Position numbers and translations under genes: made by a program
Assembly: GCF_900129465.1 (NCBI RefSeq)
Contig: NZ_FSRA01000001.1
Span: forward strand, 3,164,482-3,228,481
Direction: 5' to 3'
DNA length: 64,000 bases
From: Chitinophaga niabensis
GTDB taxonomy: Bacteria > Bacteroidota > Bacteroidia > Chitinophagales > Chitinophagaceae
Part shown: positions 16,431-24,099 of the stretch, one piece after another
Numbering within the stretch: position 1 is the first letter of the stretch
Layout: each line of letters begins with the position of its first letter
The notes under the pieces: model-generated
Database searches by the model: none
Told to the model about the DNA's origin: nothing
What the model saw: only the letters and a program-made list of their open reading frames with translations

Positions 16431-17030
16431 TTAATTGTTCAGCTTTGCATATACTTCTATTTCCTGTTCACTCAGCGATGCAAACAACACGCCTTCCACC
16501 CGAACAACCCGGGAATTGTTAATACCAATGAAATCCAATATGGATCGTAAATAAGGGGCTACAAAATCCAAAGCCGGCGTTTCCCCCGCTGAATAAATCC
16601 CTCCGGACGACATAGCAATATAGGCCACCTTTCCCTGTACCAGCCCTATCCGTTTCCCTTCCGCATCATAACCAAAGGTCACCCCGATACGCAAAAGCTG
16701 ATCTGCCCATGATTTTAGCCGGGCATCAATACCATAGTTATACATCGGCGCTTCGATAATGATAATGTCTGCTTCAAAGACCTCCCGCACCACACCGTCA
16801 GAATAAGCCAATACATCCATATCAGCCGCAGTCCGGTCTGCCGGGTCTTTGAAAAAGGAAACAATATGTTGTTGCTGCAAATAAGGAGGGGGTGTTTCTA
16901 CTAAGTCCCGCTCTACGATAACTGAGCCGGGATGCATTGCCAATAACTGCTCAGTAAGTTTCTTTCCCAGCTTTTTGCTGTTGGAGTATTCCGCTCTCGG
17001 GCTGGACGTTATACGAAGGATCTTTTTCAT
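16431..17030 (-). CDS. azoR: FMN-dependent NADH-azoreductase / quinone reductase
   Basis: A 200-residue flavodoxin-fold enzyme of the AzoR type, which reduces quinones and azo compounds by two-electron transfer. ITSSPRAEYSNSK at residues 6-18 binds the FMN phosphate and APMYNYGIDARLKSWAD near 100 is the second FMN-binding block; SSGGIYSAGE near 142 is the third. The start at 17030 is chosen because it opens on MKKILRIT; a longer frame from 17057 adds unrelated residues. The gene lies between an NTF2-like gene (47 nt upstream) and an exported protein. A paralogue sits at 39156. Confidence 0.88.
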   Translation of the reverse strand: MKKILRITSSPRAEYSNSKKLGKKLTEQLLAMHPGSVIVERDLVETPPPYLQQQHIVSFFKDPADRTAADMDVLAYSDGVVREVFEADIIIIEAPMYNYGIDARLKSWADQLLRIGVTFGYDAEGKRIGLVQGKVAYIAMSSGGIYSAGETPALDFVAPYLRSILDFIGINNSRVVRVEGVLFASLSEQEIEVYAKLNN

Positions 17031-17077
17031 TATTCCGTTTTGCTTTATAACGAGCAATAAAACAAAACGGGGACATG

Positions 17078-17401
17078 CTAGTAACTTGCCTGCCCGATAT
17101 CCAGCCGGCTGATCTTTCCTGAAGGATCTATATGGAACTTGAAATAGGTTTTAAAATCTCCCCACTGATCGCTGTGAAATTTGCCATATACATCCAGGCT
17201 GTTGTTCTCCACTTTATCAATACTGGTAAACCGTTCATGGCCTAAAGCCTTCCCGGAGAACTGCTTGAAGTTCATTTTATTGCCATCATCATAAAGCTCC
17301 GCATTGGCCGTAAATAAAGCGAACCATGCTTTACTGTCACCGGCATTCAATGCTTCAATGGCTTTCTTAACAACAGGGTTGGTTAATTTCTCCATGTTCA
17401 T
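17078..17401 (-). CDS. NTF2/SnoaL-like protein
   Basis: A 107-residue protein with the cone-shaped NTF2-like fold inferred from its pattern: helix with ALNAGDSKAWFALFTANAELYDDG, then beta strands ending FHIDPSGKISRLDIGQASY. Members bind or isomerise small hydrophobic ligands or act as accessory domains; no catalytic Asp/His pair is clear. It is 39 nt downstream of the trypsin-like gene and 47 nt upstream of the azoreductase, so it could belong to either transcript. An alternative start is Met3. Confidence 0.75.
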   Translation of the reverse strand: MNMEKLTNPVVKKAIEALNAGDSKAWFALFTANAELYDDGNKMNFKQFSGKALGHERFTSIDKVENNSLDVYGKFHSDQWGDFKTYFKFHIDPSGKISRLDIGQASY

Positions 17402-17440
17402 GTTATTTGTTTTTTTTCTGCCCCAAGGTCGGGGTTAGGA

Positions 17441-18088
17441 TCACAATATTTCCAGCGGTGCGAATTTGAGGATACCATCCACAAAAGGAACCGCATAACT
17501 CCTGGTGGCATCTGAATTGGCACCCACCAGCAACCCAACGATCAAATGGCTGCTGGACAGGATAATGCTGCCGGAATTACCGGGCTGTGAAAAAGGTTGG
17601 CCATCTGTAGGTGCAATTTCAACCAGTTTGGTGAACAGGTAGGGTTTACCGCAAAGGTCAAACTGCATCACATGGTTGATAAAGCTTTTCATGATCTTCC
17701 CTCTCCTTACACCCCCATTCTCTTCCTTCATATATACAACCCCAAACTGGCGGGGTTCAATATACCCTGCCGGTTTGGTGATGGTACTATCATCTATCTG
17801 CCATGTTGTTTGAATACCAGGCGTTAGTTTGCAAAGTGCCATATCTACCAGGTTAATGGTATGGTTGGCATTCATTACACTGAGTGGTACCCAATGGCTC
17901 AAAGTAGCTATCTGCTCATGGGTATCTGCCCTGAGGATGGCATCCCCCACAGCACAATTGTTCAGATTGGCCAGTACATGGTTATTAGAGATCCCATAAA
18001 CAGCATCCCGGCCCGGCATGGTAAAAAAGCCTCCAAGGGAGCCTGCTCCACATATTCCTTCCCTCAATATTTTAGTATTGTTCTGCAT
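17441..18088 (-). CDS. NAL1-like trypsin-fold peptidase, no signal peptide
   Basis: A 215-residue chymotrypsin-fold protein. The triad is visible: His37 in ISNNHVLA, Asp82 in NLVDMALCKL and Ser172 in QPGNSGS. The SNNHVLA block, the VPL and DMALCKL segments and the C-terminal LIVGLLVGANSD resemble bacterial relatives of plant NAL1 serine proteases. There is no signal peptide or membrane anchor, so it should be cytoplasmic even though its two operon partners are envelope proteins. It is the third gene of an operon, 8 nt behind the 736-residue exported protein. Whether it cuts a specific partner, such as the membrane protein at 20324, is unknown. Confidence 0.8.
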   Translation of the reverse strand: MQNNTKILREGICGAGSLGGFFTMPGRDAVYGISNNHVLANLNNCAVGDAILRADTHEQIATLSHWVPLSVMNANHTINLVDMALCKLTPGIQTTWQIDDSTITKPAGYIEPRQFGVVYMKEENGGVRRGKIMKSFINHVMQFDLCGKPYLFTKLVEIAPTDGQPFSQPGNSGSIILSSSHLIVGLLVGANSDATRSYAVPFVDGILKFAPLEIL

Positions 18089-18096
18089 AAAACCGT

Positions 18097-20307
18097 TTAT
18101 TTTTTCTGCCCGGTATTCCTCCGGGAAAGATGCAGGTTAAAGATGGTTACATCTACCCCTAAAAAGGCGCCGAACCTAAAGGCATTGGCGGAATAGGTAA
18201 CACCTTTCTGATCTATATTCCGTAACTCAGGCGTGTAATTGCAGCTAAGGCCAAACACAACAGGACTGTTATTGAAATGCCACATCACCTGCGCTCCCGG
18301 AGATAACAATTGTTTCCAGCTGATCTCCGGCGCGGTGGATTCTGTAGAGTCTCCTGACAAACGATAGTTCAGTACCGCGCCAAGATCTACCAGTTGCAAG
18401 CCCACGCTCATGCTGGCATACTTATTTTTCTTTGCACGCTCTTCCAGGTCTTTCCGGGAACGTACATGAAAACTAAAATCAAAACCGATCGGCAAATAAG
18501 GGGCTGCAGAGAAACTGGTAGCCGTTTTCTTATCCTGGTTAGGAACAATAGCGCCGGAAGCATCTGTAGGATATTTGCGGATGTTCTCAGCGCCCAGCAT
18601 TACACCCGGGAATGCACTCAGGGATACAGCAAACTGTTTTGTATTCTTCAGCTGATATCTTCCTTTCGGGATCAGTTCATCCAAAGCGGCTTCTACCTGC
18701 TCCGGCTTATCGGCTGAAAGGATGTTGAGCATAAAGCTGCCATAAAGCTGGAGGTTACTGATCATCTTATCAAAATCAGGATTGTTCTGTCCTTTATTGA
18801 GGGTGGTAAAAACGCCTAACGCACCATCCAGCACTTTGCCATATTCCTGGGTAGAGATCCCCTCTCCTATTTCCTGCGCATACCGGAAGTAAGGTTCTAT
18901 GCTGGCTTTGAACAATACATCATCTTTTTCCAGTTTAAAGAACTTCATAAACTGCTGTGTTTGTGTGAACAGGCCAAATGCAACTTCAAACAACTTCCGG
19001 CTGTCGTCAAAGCTAAGTTTACCGGTTCCAGCCTGGCTGATCAGGTTTTGATAAGTTTGCACCTGTGCAATTACCTTTCTAACCAGGTAATGAAACGCTT
19101 CTGTTTTTTTGAAGAGATCACCATTAAAAATATCCAGTTTAGCAGGGGAATCCATTACATATTCCAGGCGGCGGTTGTTCCGGGCATACATCAGTTTTAT
19201 CAGCACCATCCAGCTGTCTGCATCCAGTGTTTCCACATCGTCCAGCTTCACAGCTTTATAAGTAGTATTATTTTCCAGTGTACCAGATACCTTCATCAGG
19301 ATATCAGAGAGCACAATGATCCTTTTAAATAAAGGATTGTCTTTAAATACATCCTGCCCTGCACAATAGCCATCGGAAATAGAAGCAACAGCGCTTACCA
19401 CATGTTCTTTCAGGTACAGGCGATAAGTAAGGTCTGCGCTTCCCATGATGGCCGCCTTCAGTTCTTTTTTTGTGGCATCTTGTATGGACGGTATCTTGCT
19501 AAATAGAACATCCACGTATTGTTCGTTCATTAACAGGTGGGGAATACGCCTGAGGTCTTCCTGCATGGCGGCTTTCCACTTATCCCCATATTTGGCCAGG
19601 CCAAGCCCGTTATCCTGGGTGAAAGCTTTTGTAACGCTTAAGGTTTGTACCAATAACGGGCTTAAAATTTCACTTTCATTCAGGCGGTTATACCAGCCTT
19701 CCAGATAAGACTCTACCAGTTCTTCTTTTCCACGGCGGATGATAAAATCTGTGATGCCATATATAATAGCTGATTCAGAAAATGCAAAGTTCGTAGGGCT
19801 TCCTGTTGATTGACCAACAAACACCTCTATGGCCTTTTGAATTTCCTTCAGGAATAAAAATTTCGCAGGAAAGTCACGTACCTTTTTCAGTTCATCTTCA
19901 CTCTTTACTTTCAGCAGCCAGGCAGCATACAGGATCTCTTTTTCAATCGTTTTGTTCTCTTCATCAGACAATACTGCAGGAACTGCTGCTACCGCCGGGG
20001 CCGGTGCGGGTGCTCCGATAGCTCCTTCTGCAGGTACAGGAACCGGATCAGTTGCAGGGCGCTCAGTTTTAAATGCATCCTGCTTTGCAGCAGCTACCAA
20101 TTTCTGCACATGTTTGGAAAGGGTATTCATTTTTTCCCCTCCGCTTGTTAGAACAGGTTTCCCATTTGCATCAAGACTAACCACTACATCCTTCAATGCC
20201 GTTTCTGCCAGTTTGGACAGCTTTTTTGCTTCCGTAAAATAATTGTCTTGCGCCAACAAGCTGCCGGATAACAATACAAGTAAACAAACAAGTTGTATCT
20301 TTTTCAT
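18097..20307 (-). CDS. Large exported protein with barrel-like C-terminus
   Basis: A 736-residue protein of unknown family. A signal peptide (KKIQLVCLLVLLSGSLLAQ) directs it out of the cytoplasm. Residues 25-560 are mainly helical with an Ala/Pro-rich linker near 95-112; the last ~150 residues show alternating hydrophobic beta strands (YLPIGFDFSFHVRSR, SMSVGLQLVDLGAVLNYRL, FRFGAFLGVDVTIFNLHL) suggestive of an outer-membrane barrel, although the extreme end is basic (SRRNTGQKK) rather than aromatic. It is the middle gene of the operon with the polytopic protein (16-nt gap) and the trypsin-fold protein (8-nt gap). Confidence 0.65.
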   Translation of the reverse strand: MKKIQLVCLLVLLSGSLLAQDNYFTEAKKLSKLAETALKDVVVSLDANGKPVLTSGGEKMNTLSKHVQKLVAAAKQDAFKTERPATDPVPVPAEGAIGAPAPAPAVAAVPAVLSDEENKTIEKEILYAAWLLKVKSEDELKKVRDFPAKFLFLKEIQKAIEVFVGQSTGSPTNFAFSESAIIYGITDFIIRRGKEELVESYLEGWYNRLNESEILSPLLVQTLSVTKAFTQDNGLGLAKYGDKWKAAMQEDLRRIPHLLMNEQYVDVLFSKIPSIQDATKKELKAAIMGSADLTYRLYLKEHVVSAVASISDGYCAGQDVFKDNPLFKRIIVLSDILMKVSGTLENNTTYKAVKLDDVETLDADSWMVLIKLMYARNNRRLEYVMDSPAKLDIFNGDLFKKTEAFHYLVRKVIAQVQTYQNLISQAGTGKLSFDDSRKLFEVAFGLFTQTQQFMKFFKLEKDDVLFKASIEPYFRYAQEIGEGISTQEYGKVLDGALGVFTTLNKGQNNPDFDKMISNLQLYGSFMLNILSADKPEQVEAALDELIPKGRYQLKNTKQFAVSLSAFPGVMLGAENIRKYPTDASGAIVPNQDKKTATSFSAAPYLPIGFDFSFHVRSRKDLEERAKKNKYASMSVGLQLVDLGAVLNYRLSGDSTESTAPEISWKQLLSPGAQVMWHFNNSPVVFGLSCNYTPELRNIDQKGVTYSANAFRFGAFLGVDVTIFNLHLSRRNTGQKK

Positions 20308-20323
20308 CTATCAGGGATTTATT

Positions 20324-22054
20324 CTAGTCGATAGGATTTATAGCACCTTCATCGGGAGCAGCAATACCGGAGCGCTCACGACGGGGCTGGTCACTTTCCT
20401 TATTATAGGCATCTTTATTTTCATCTGCCAGCGCGAATGGCTCTCCGGCTCCATCTGTTTTCAATGCCAGCTGTTTCTTTGCCCATTCCCAGATCCGCTC
20501 ACTGTACACAGCACCAACAAGGCAAGCCAGGAATAACACGTGCGGGTTAGGATTATTGCTGCCATTGTTCACAATGGCAATACCTCCTTTGGTAGCCAGG
20601 AAAATAACGATAGCAGCAGAGAAGCCACGGATGATCACGATATACAGGTTATCTACCAAAGGATCTTTCTGTGAGATCTTCCTGCGGATATTCACAAAGC
20701 TTGAAATGGCTGCGCCCAGCATACCAAAGCCAAACATCCCGATCAGTAAAACAAGATCAGGTGCATTGGGTTTGATCAGCCAGCTGGCGCTTCTGCCCAG
20801 CCAACCCCAATCCGTACCCGGCGTAGGTTCTATTGGTTCCGGACCCCATTGGGATGCATCCGGCAATATATCTCCCGGCTGCCTGTAAAAAATAAAGTTC
20901 GTGCTGGTGTAATTGGATATTTCTGCCGGAACGATATTACCGTCTTTCACCCTTCCCAGATCTGTTACAAAACCACTGTAGGCAGATACATAACGTGCAA
21001 TGGGATCCTTTACATAGAACATGTAGTCATCATTGATCCTGGCCAATGCCCTGCGGTAAAGGTCTTCCTTGATCCTGATCTCATTACCAACATACTCCTG
21101 CAATAGCTGGTAATAGGTATACCTGAGTTTAACAGATCCGTCTTTCCCCTTCAGTTTATCATTCAGTTTTTTAACAAGGTTATCTTTGGACGTTACAAAT
21201 TCCTTTACGGAATTATTGAATTCATTCGTCCGTTTCACAAGATAACGGTGCTGCTCTTCCATATTTCCAATGAACTGCCCGTTGTTCCGGTTTAACAGTT
21301 CTTTGGCCAATCCGCTCAATTGTTCCACATTAGTGGTCCTCATCACCTGGCTTAGCGGAACCGTATCCTGGGCAAAAGTATTCATGGTCATACTAAGATC
21401 ACCTGATGCGGCGATCCTTATCTGGTATACCGCCGTATCCTTGTTCTGATCATTGTACCCAGGAAAGTTATTATTATAGGGAATGGCAATGGTTACACAG
21501 AGGATCAGGTATAAACTTCCGCTCATGAGCAGGAACAGGGCAACATTCTGCTTAACCGCCCTGGAACCTCCGATGATACTGCTATGATAGAATTGAAGGC
21601 TCCTTTTCCGTATCTGGTAATCGGTGGTTGCTTCATCATAAAAAAGGCTCCTCAATACTTCATGTAAAAGACAGGCTGTTAGCAGGCCGCCTAAAAAATA
21701 CGGGGTAAAGAGCCTGGTCTTTTCAAGCAGGAGGCTGTAGGTGTTCTTAATCAACATATACACCTTCTCTGTACCCACTTTTTCCGTTGTGCCCACTGCT
21801 ATTTCGATCCCACTCAGCAACTGTTCCAATGGCACTTTTATCAAAGAAACCGGTACCCAGAAAAGCACATAAAAGAAATCGCGGAACAGGAAACAGGATA
21901 CGGAGATCGTGAAAAGCCGCATACCAAAGGTGACACCAAACATGTTTGGCCTGAAGAACAGGTACCGGAATAAGAGAAATACCAGCCTACAGCCAATAAG
22001 CAGGATCAACAGCAACAAAACGCCGGTGAGCAGGGAAGGAATTACAGGGATCAT
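20324..22054 (-). CDS. Polytopic membrane protein with large periplasmic domain
   Basis: A 576-residue inner-membrane protein of unknown family. Four hydrophobic segments lie in residues 1-195 (for example LLTGVLLLLILLIGCRLVFL), followed by a soluble region of ~230 residues with long helices (about 195-425), then three more segments (LVLLIGMFGFGMLGAAI near 435, IIRGFSAAIVIFLATKGG near 480, HVLFLACLVGAVYS near 510) and a charged C-terminal tail. It is the first gene of the three-gene operon with the large exported protein and the trypsin-fold protease. The topology suggests a scaffold linking the cytoplasmic protease to the envelope, which is inference. Confidence 0.65.
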   Translation of the reverse strand: MIPVIPSLLTGVLLLLILLIGCRLVFLLFRYLFFRPNMFGVTFGMRLFTISVSCFLFRDFFYVLFWVPVSLIKVPLEQLLSGIEIAVGTTEKVGTEKVYMLIKNTYSLLLEKTRLFTPYFLGGLLTACLLHEVLRSLFYDEATTDYQIRKRSLQFYHSSIIGGSRAVKQNVALFLLMSGSLYLILCVTIAIPYNNNFPGYNDQNKDTAVYQIRIAASGDLSMTMNTFAQDTVPLSQVMRTTNVEQLSGLAKELLNRNNGQFIGNMEEQHRYLVKRTNEFNNSVKEFVTSKDNLVKKLNDKLKGKDGSVKLRYTYYQLLQEYVGNEIRIKEDLYRRALARINDDYMFYVKDPIARYVSAYSGFVTDLGRVKDGNIVPAEISNYTSTNFIFYRQPGDILPDASQWGPEPIEPTPGTDWGWLGRSASWLIKPNAPDLVLLIGMFGFGMLGAAISSFVNIRRKISQKDPLVDNLYIVIIRGFSAAIVIFLATKGGIAIVNNGSNNPNPHVLFLACLVGAVYSERIWEWAKKQLALKTDGAGEPFALADENKDAYNKESDQPRRERSGIAAPDEGAINPID

Positions 22055-22228
22055 ATTATCAGATATACAGTATAATATTAATAAAAATATTAAAGCAAGA
22101 TGCCGCTCAACGAAAATGGGGTGTCGGTTAAATCTGATGCTAATGAAGGATCAACGGGGCTAATTCACTCATAATCATCACAATCAGCTATTAAAAGTAC
22201 TCTTTACTTTGAATTTTTCAAAAAAAAC

Positions 22229-22264
22229 AAAAGGGTGTCAATCTGTTAGGACCAAAACCCTTTT
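22229..22264 (-). terminator. Terminator of the kinase/SPW/small-protein operon
   Basis: Read on the minus strand, AAAAGGG and CCCTTTT (7 bp) enclose a 22-nt loop and are followed by GTTTTTTTTG. It lies 27 nt after the stop codon of the 54-codon gene. The stem is weak but the U-tract is good. Confidence 0.5.
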
Positions 22265-22290
22265 AAGTTAACAAACCGTTTTATGTTACA

Positions 22291-22455
22291 TCATTTCGTA
22301 TCCAGGTCATCTGTTTCTTCCACATCATCCAACCCTGCATCCTTTACATTGCTCCTGCCCGTATCCGGAAGATCAGATTCCCTGACCTCCGGCACCTGGC
22401 GTTCTGTGGAAACCTCGTGCTGTTCTTCTTTATCTTTTTTATCCTTGTCTACCAT
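22291..22455 (-). CDS. 54-residue acidic protein, overlapping start
   Basis: This short gene reads MVDKDKKDKEEQHEVSTE, continues with a second acidic stretch and ends DDVEETDDLDTK: 54 residues, almost all charged or polar, probably disordered. Its ATG (22455-22453) overlaps the last codons of the SPW-repeat gene by 7 nt, which indicates translational coupling. It closes the operon before the terminator at 22229. I know no family for it; a similar small acidic product is encoded at 11838. Confidence 0.65.
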   Translation of the reverse strand: MVDKDKKDKEEQHEVSTERQVPEVRESDLPDTGRSNVKDAGLDDVEETDDLDTK

Positions 22456-22823
22456 ACGCTATAAGCAATGCGCCTGTTGTAAGGCACTGTTTTAGTTATC
22501 AGTGAACCCACTACGGGGAAAACGCCCAGTGCAAGATGTGGAAGGAACACCTCATGTGAGAAATGGAATAACCAGGGCGCAGCCATCAATATCAACCCGC
22601 CTGTTATGTCCAGCAACAGGTGGGTTTTAAACGAAATGGCCCTGAAGAGACCACCTTCATAATGTGTAAAAAGTGAAAGGAAGATCGTGGCAACGCCCAT
22701 CAATACCGGCAGCCATTCTGCAATTGTTCCGTCGTTAAATTGGAAGATCCAGGGAGCGTTGATCAGCAGGATACCATACATGTAATCCAGCCTGGCATGT
22801 GATCTGGTAGAAATGATACGCAT
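22449..22823 (-). CDS. SPW-repeat-type membrane protein
   Basis: A 124-residue inner-membrane protein with four hydrophobic segments in two homologous halves. Each half carries an APW version of the SPW motif: LLINAPWIFQF near residue 18-28 and LILMAAPWLFHF near 77-88, each preceded by a His/Asp-containing helix (ARLDYMYG, HLLLDITGG). Function of SPW proteins is unknown. It lies 27 nt behind the response-regulator/kinase gene and overlaps the next small gene by 7 nt. Confidence 0.8.
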   Translation of the reverse strand: MRIISTRSHARLDYMYGILLINAPWIFQFNDGTIAEWLPVLMGVATIFLSLFTHYEGGLFRAISFKTHLLLDITGGLILMAAPWLFHFSHEVFLPHLALGVFPVVGSLITKTVPYNRRIAYSVW

Positions 22824-22850
22824 AGGAAAACTTTTGATTTTCTATCCAAA

Positions 22851-24065
22851 TCACATACCAAATTTATCAGGAAGACTGAGGATAAAAGTAGAACCCTCAT
22901 CTGCTACGCTGGTAGCAGTAATAGTACCATTGTGGTGGTCCATAATTTTCTTGCAGATGGAAAGGCCGATGCCGCTACCTTCTATTTCATGGTAACTGTG
23001 CAGGCGTTTGAATACGGAGAAAATATCTTCCAGGTATTGACTATCAATGCCAATACCATTGTCCTTTACAAATACCTGGTATCTTTCGGGAGAACTCTCT
23101 GCATAAATATGCACTTCCGGCGCCAGTTCTTTCCGTTTGAACTTAAGGGCATTGCTCAGCAGGTTAAAGAATACCTGCCGCATCAGTACAGGGATTACGG
23201 GTATGGAAGGCAAAGTATCTATCCTGATCACCGCATTGGTAGCCTGGATCTTCATTTCCAGTTCCGTCATCGCTTCTTTTACTACGGTGTTCAGATCTGT
23301 TACCACAAAATCACCGCCCTGTAAAGCATGCCTTGAAAAGCGCAGCAGGTCATTCACCAGTTGCTGCATGCGGGCTGCCGCGTTTGTGATCTTCACCATA
23401 TATTTTTCCACATCTTCCTCCTTCCCCTGTTTACTGAGGATCAGATCACTGAATACCCTGATCTTCCGCAAAGGCTCCTGCAGATCATGTGAAGCGGCAA
23501 AGGCAAAACGGTCCAGCTCTTCATTTACGGCTGTTAAATGCACATTAGATTTTATTAACTGGTTGTTCAGTTCTCTAACCTTCATTTCGGAGTTCTCCCT
23601 TTCTTCCACCTCTCTCTGCAAAGAGGCATTCATGCGCAGCAGCTTTTGTTCCTGTGCTATCAGGGACTGTGTTTTCCGGTATAGTTCCACAAACAGTCCT
23701 ACTTTGATGCGCAGCAGCTCAGGGTTAATGGGTTTATAGATGAAGTCAACCGCCCCTACCCTGTAACCTTTATAAATAGATTCTTCTTCATAATTATGCG
23801 CCGTAATAAAGATGATGGGAATATCTTTCAGCTTATCCCTTTCATAGATCAAAGACGCCGTTTCAAACCCGTTCATATCAGGCATCATTACATCCATAAG
23901 GATCAGGGAGAAATCATATTCCTTTAATAATATTTTCAATGCAGCCCTTCCGGAGGCAGCATGCACAATACTATAGTTCTCCCTTTCCAATATGGATCCG
24001 ATAGACATGAGGTTATCCTGTCTGTCGTCAACAATTAATATTTTAACGGGATCTCTTTCCAGCAC
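22851..24065 (-). CDS. Receiver-histidine kinase hybrid
   Basis: A 404-residue soluble two-component protein. An N-terminal receiver (residues 8-125: KILIVDDRQDN, phospho-acceptor Asp in LILMDVMMPDMNG, invariant Lys in FIYKPINPE) is joined by a coiled coil (about 130-190) to HisKA (AFAASHDLQEPLRKIR near 210) and HATPase_c (NLLSNALKFKRKE, GIGLSICKKIMDHH). This layout suits a relay that receives phosphate from another kinase and passes it on. It lies 34 nt behind the giant multi-HAMP kinase, whose receivers and kinase domain are the obvious partners. Confidence 0.92.
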   Translation of the reverse strand: MLERDPVKILIVDDRQDNLMSIGSILERENYSIVHAASGRAALKILLKEYDFSLILMDVMMPDMNGFETASLIYERDKLKDIPIIFITAHNYEEESIYKGYRVGAVDFIYKPINPELLRIKVGLFVELYRKTQSLIAQEQKLLRMNASLQREVEERENSEMKVRELNNQLIKSNVHLTAVNEELDRFAFAASHDLQEPLRKIRVFSDLILSKQGKEEDVEKYMVKITNAAARMQQLVNDLLRFSRHALQGGDFVVTDLNTVVKEAMTELEMKIQATNAVIRIDTLPSIPVIPVLMRQVFFNLLSNALKFKRKELAPEVHIYAESSPERYQVFVKDNGIGIDSQYLEDIFSVFKRLHSYHEIEGSGIGLSICKKIMDHHNGTITATSVADEGSTFILSLPDKFGM

Positions 24066-24099
24066 GGCTGATAAGTATTATTGCTAAATTAGAAAAAAA

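Noticed and set aside
22845..22860. Sigma-54-like TGGTAT...TTTGG before the SPW gene
   Set aside because: The essential -12 GC is GG and the spacing to the start codon is 23 nt.
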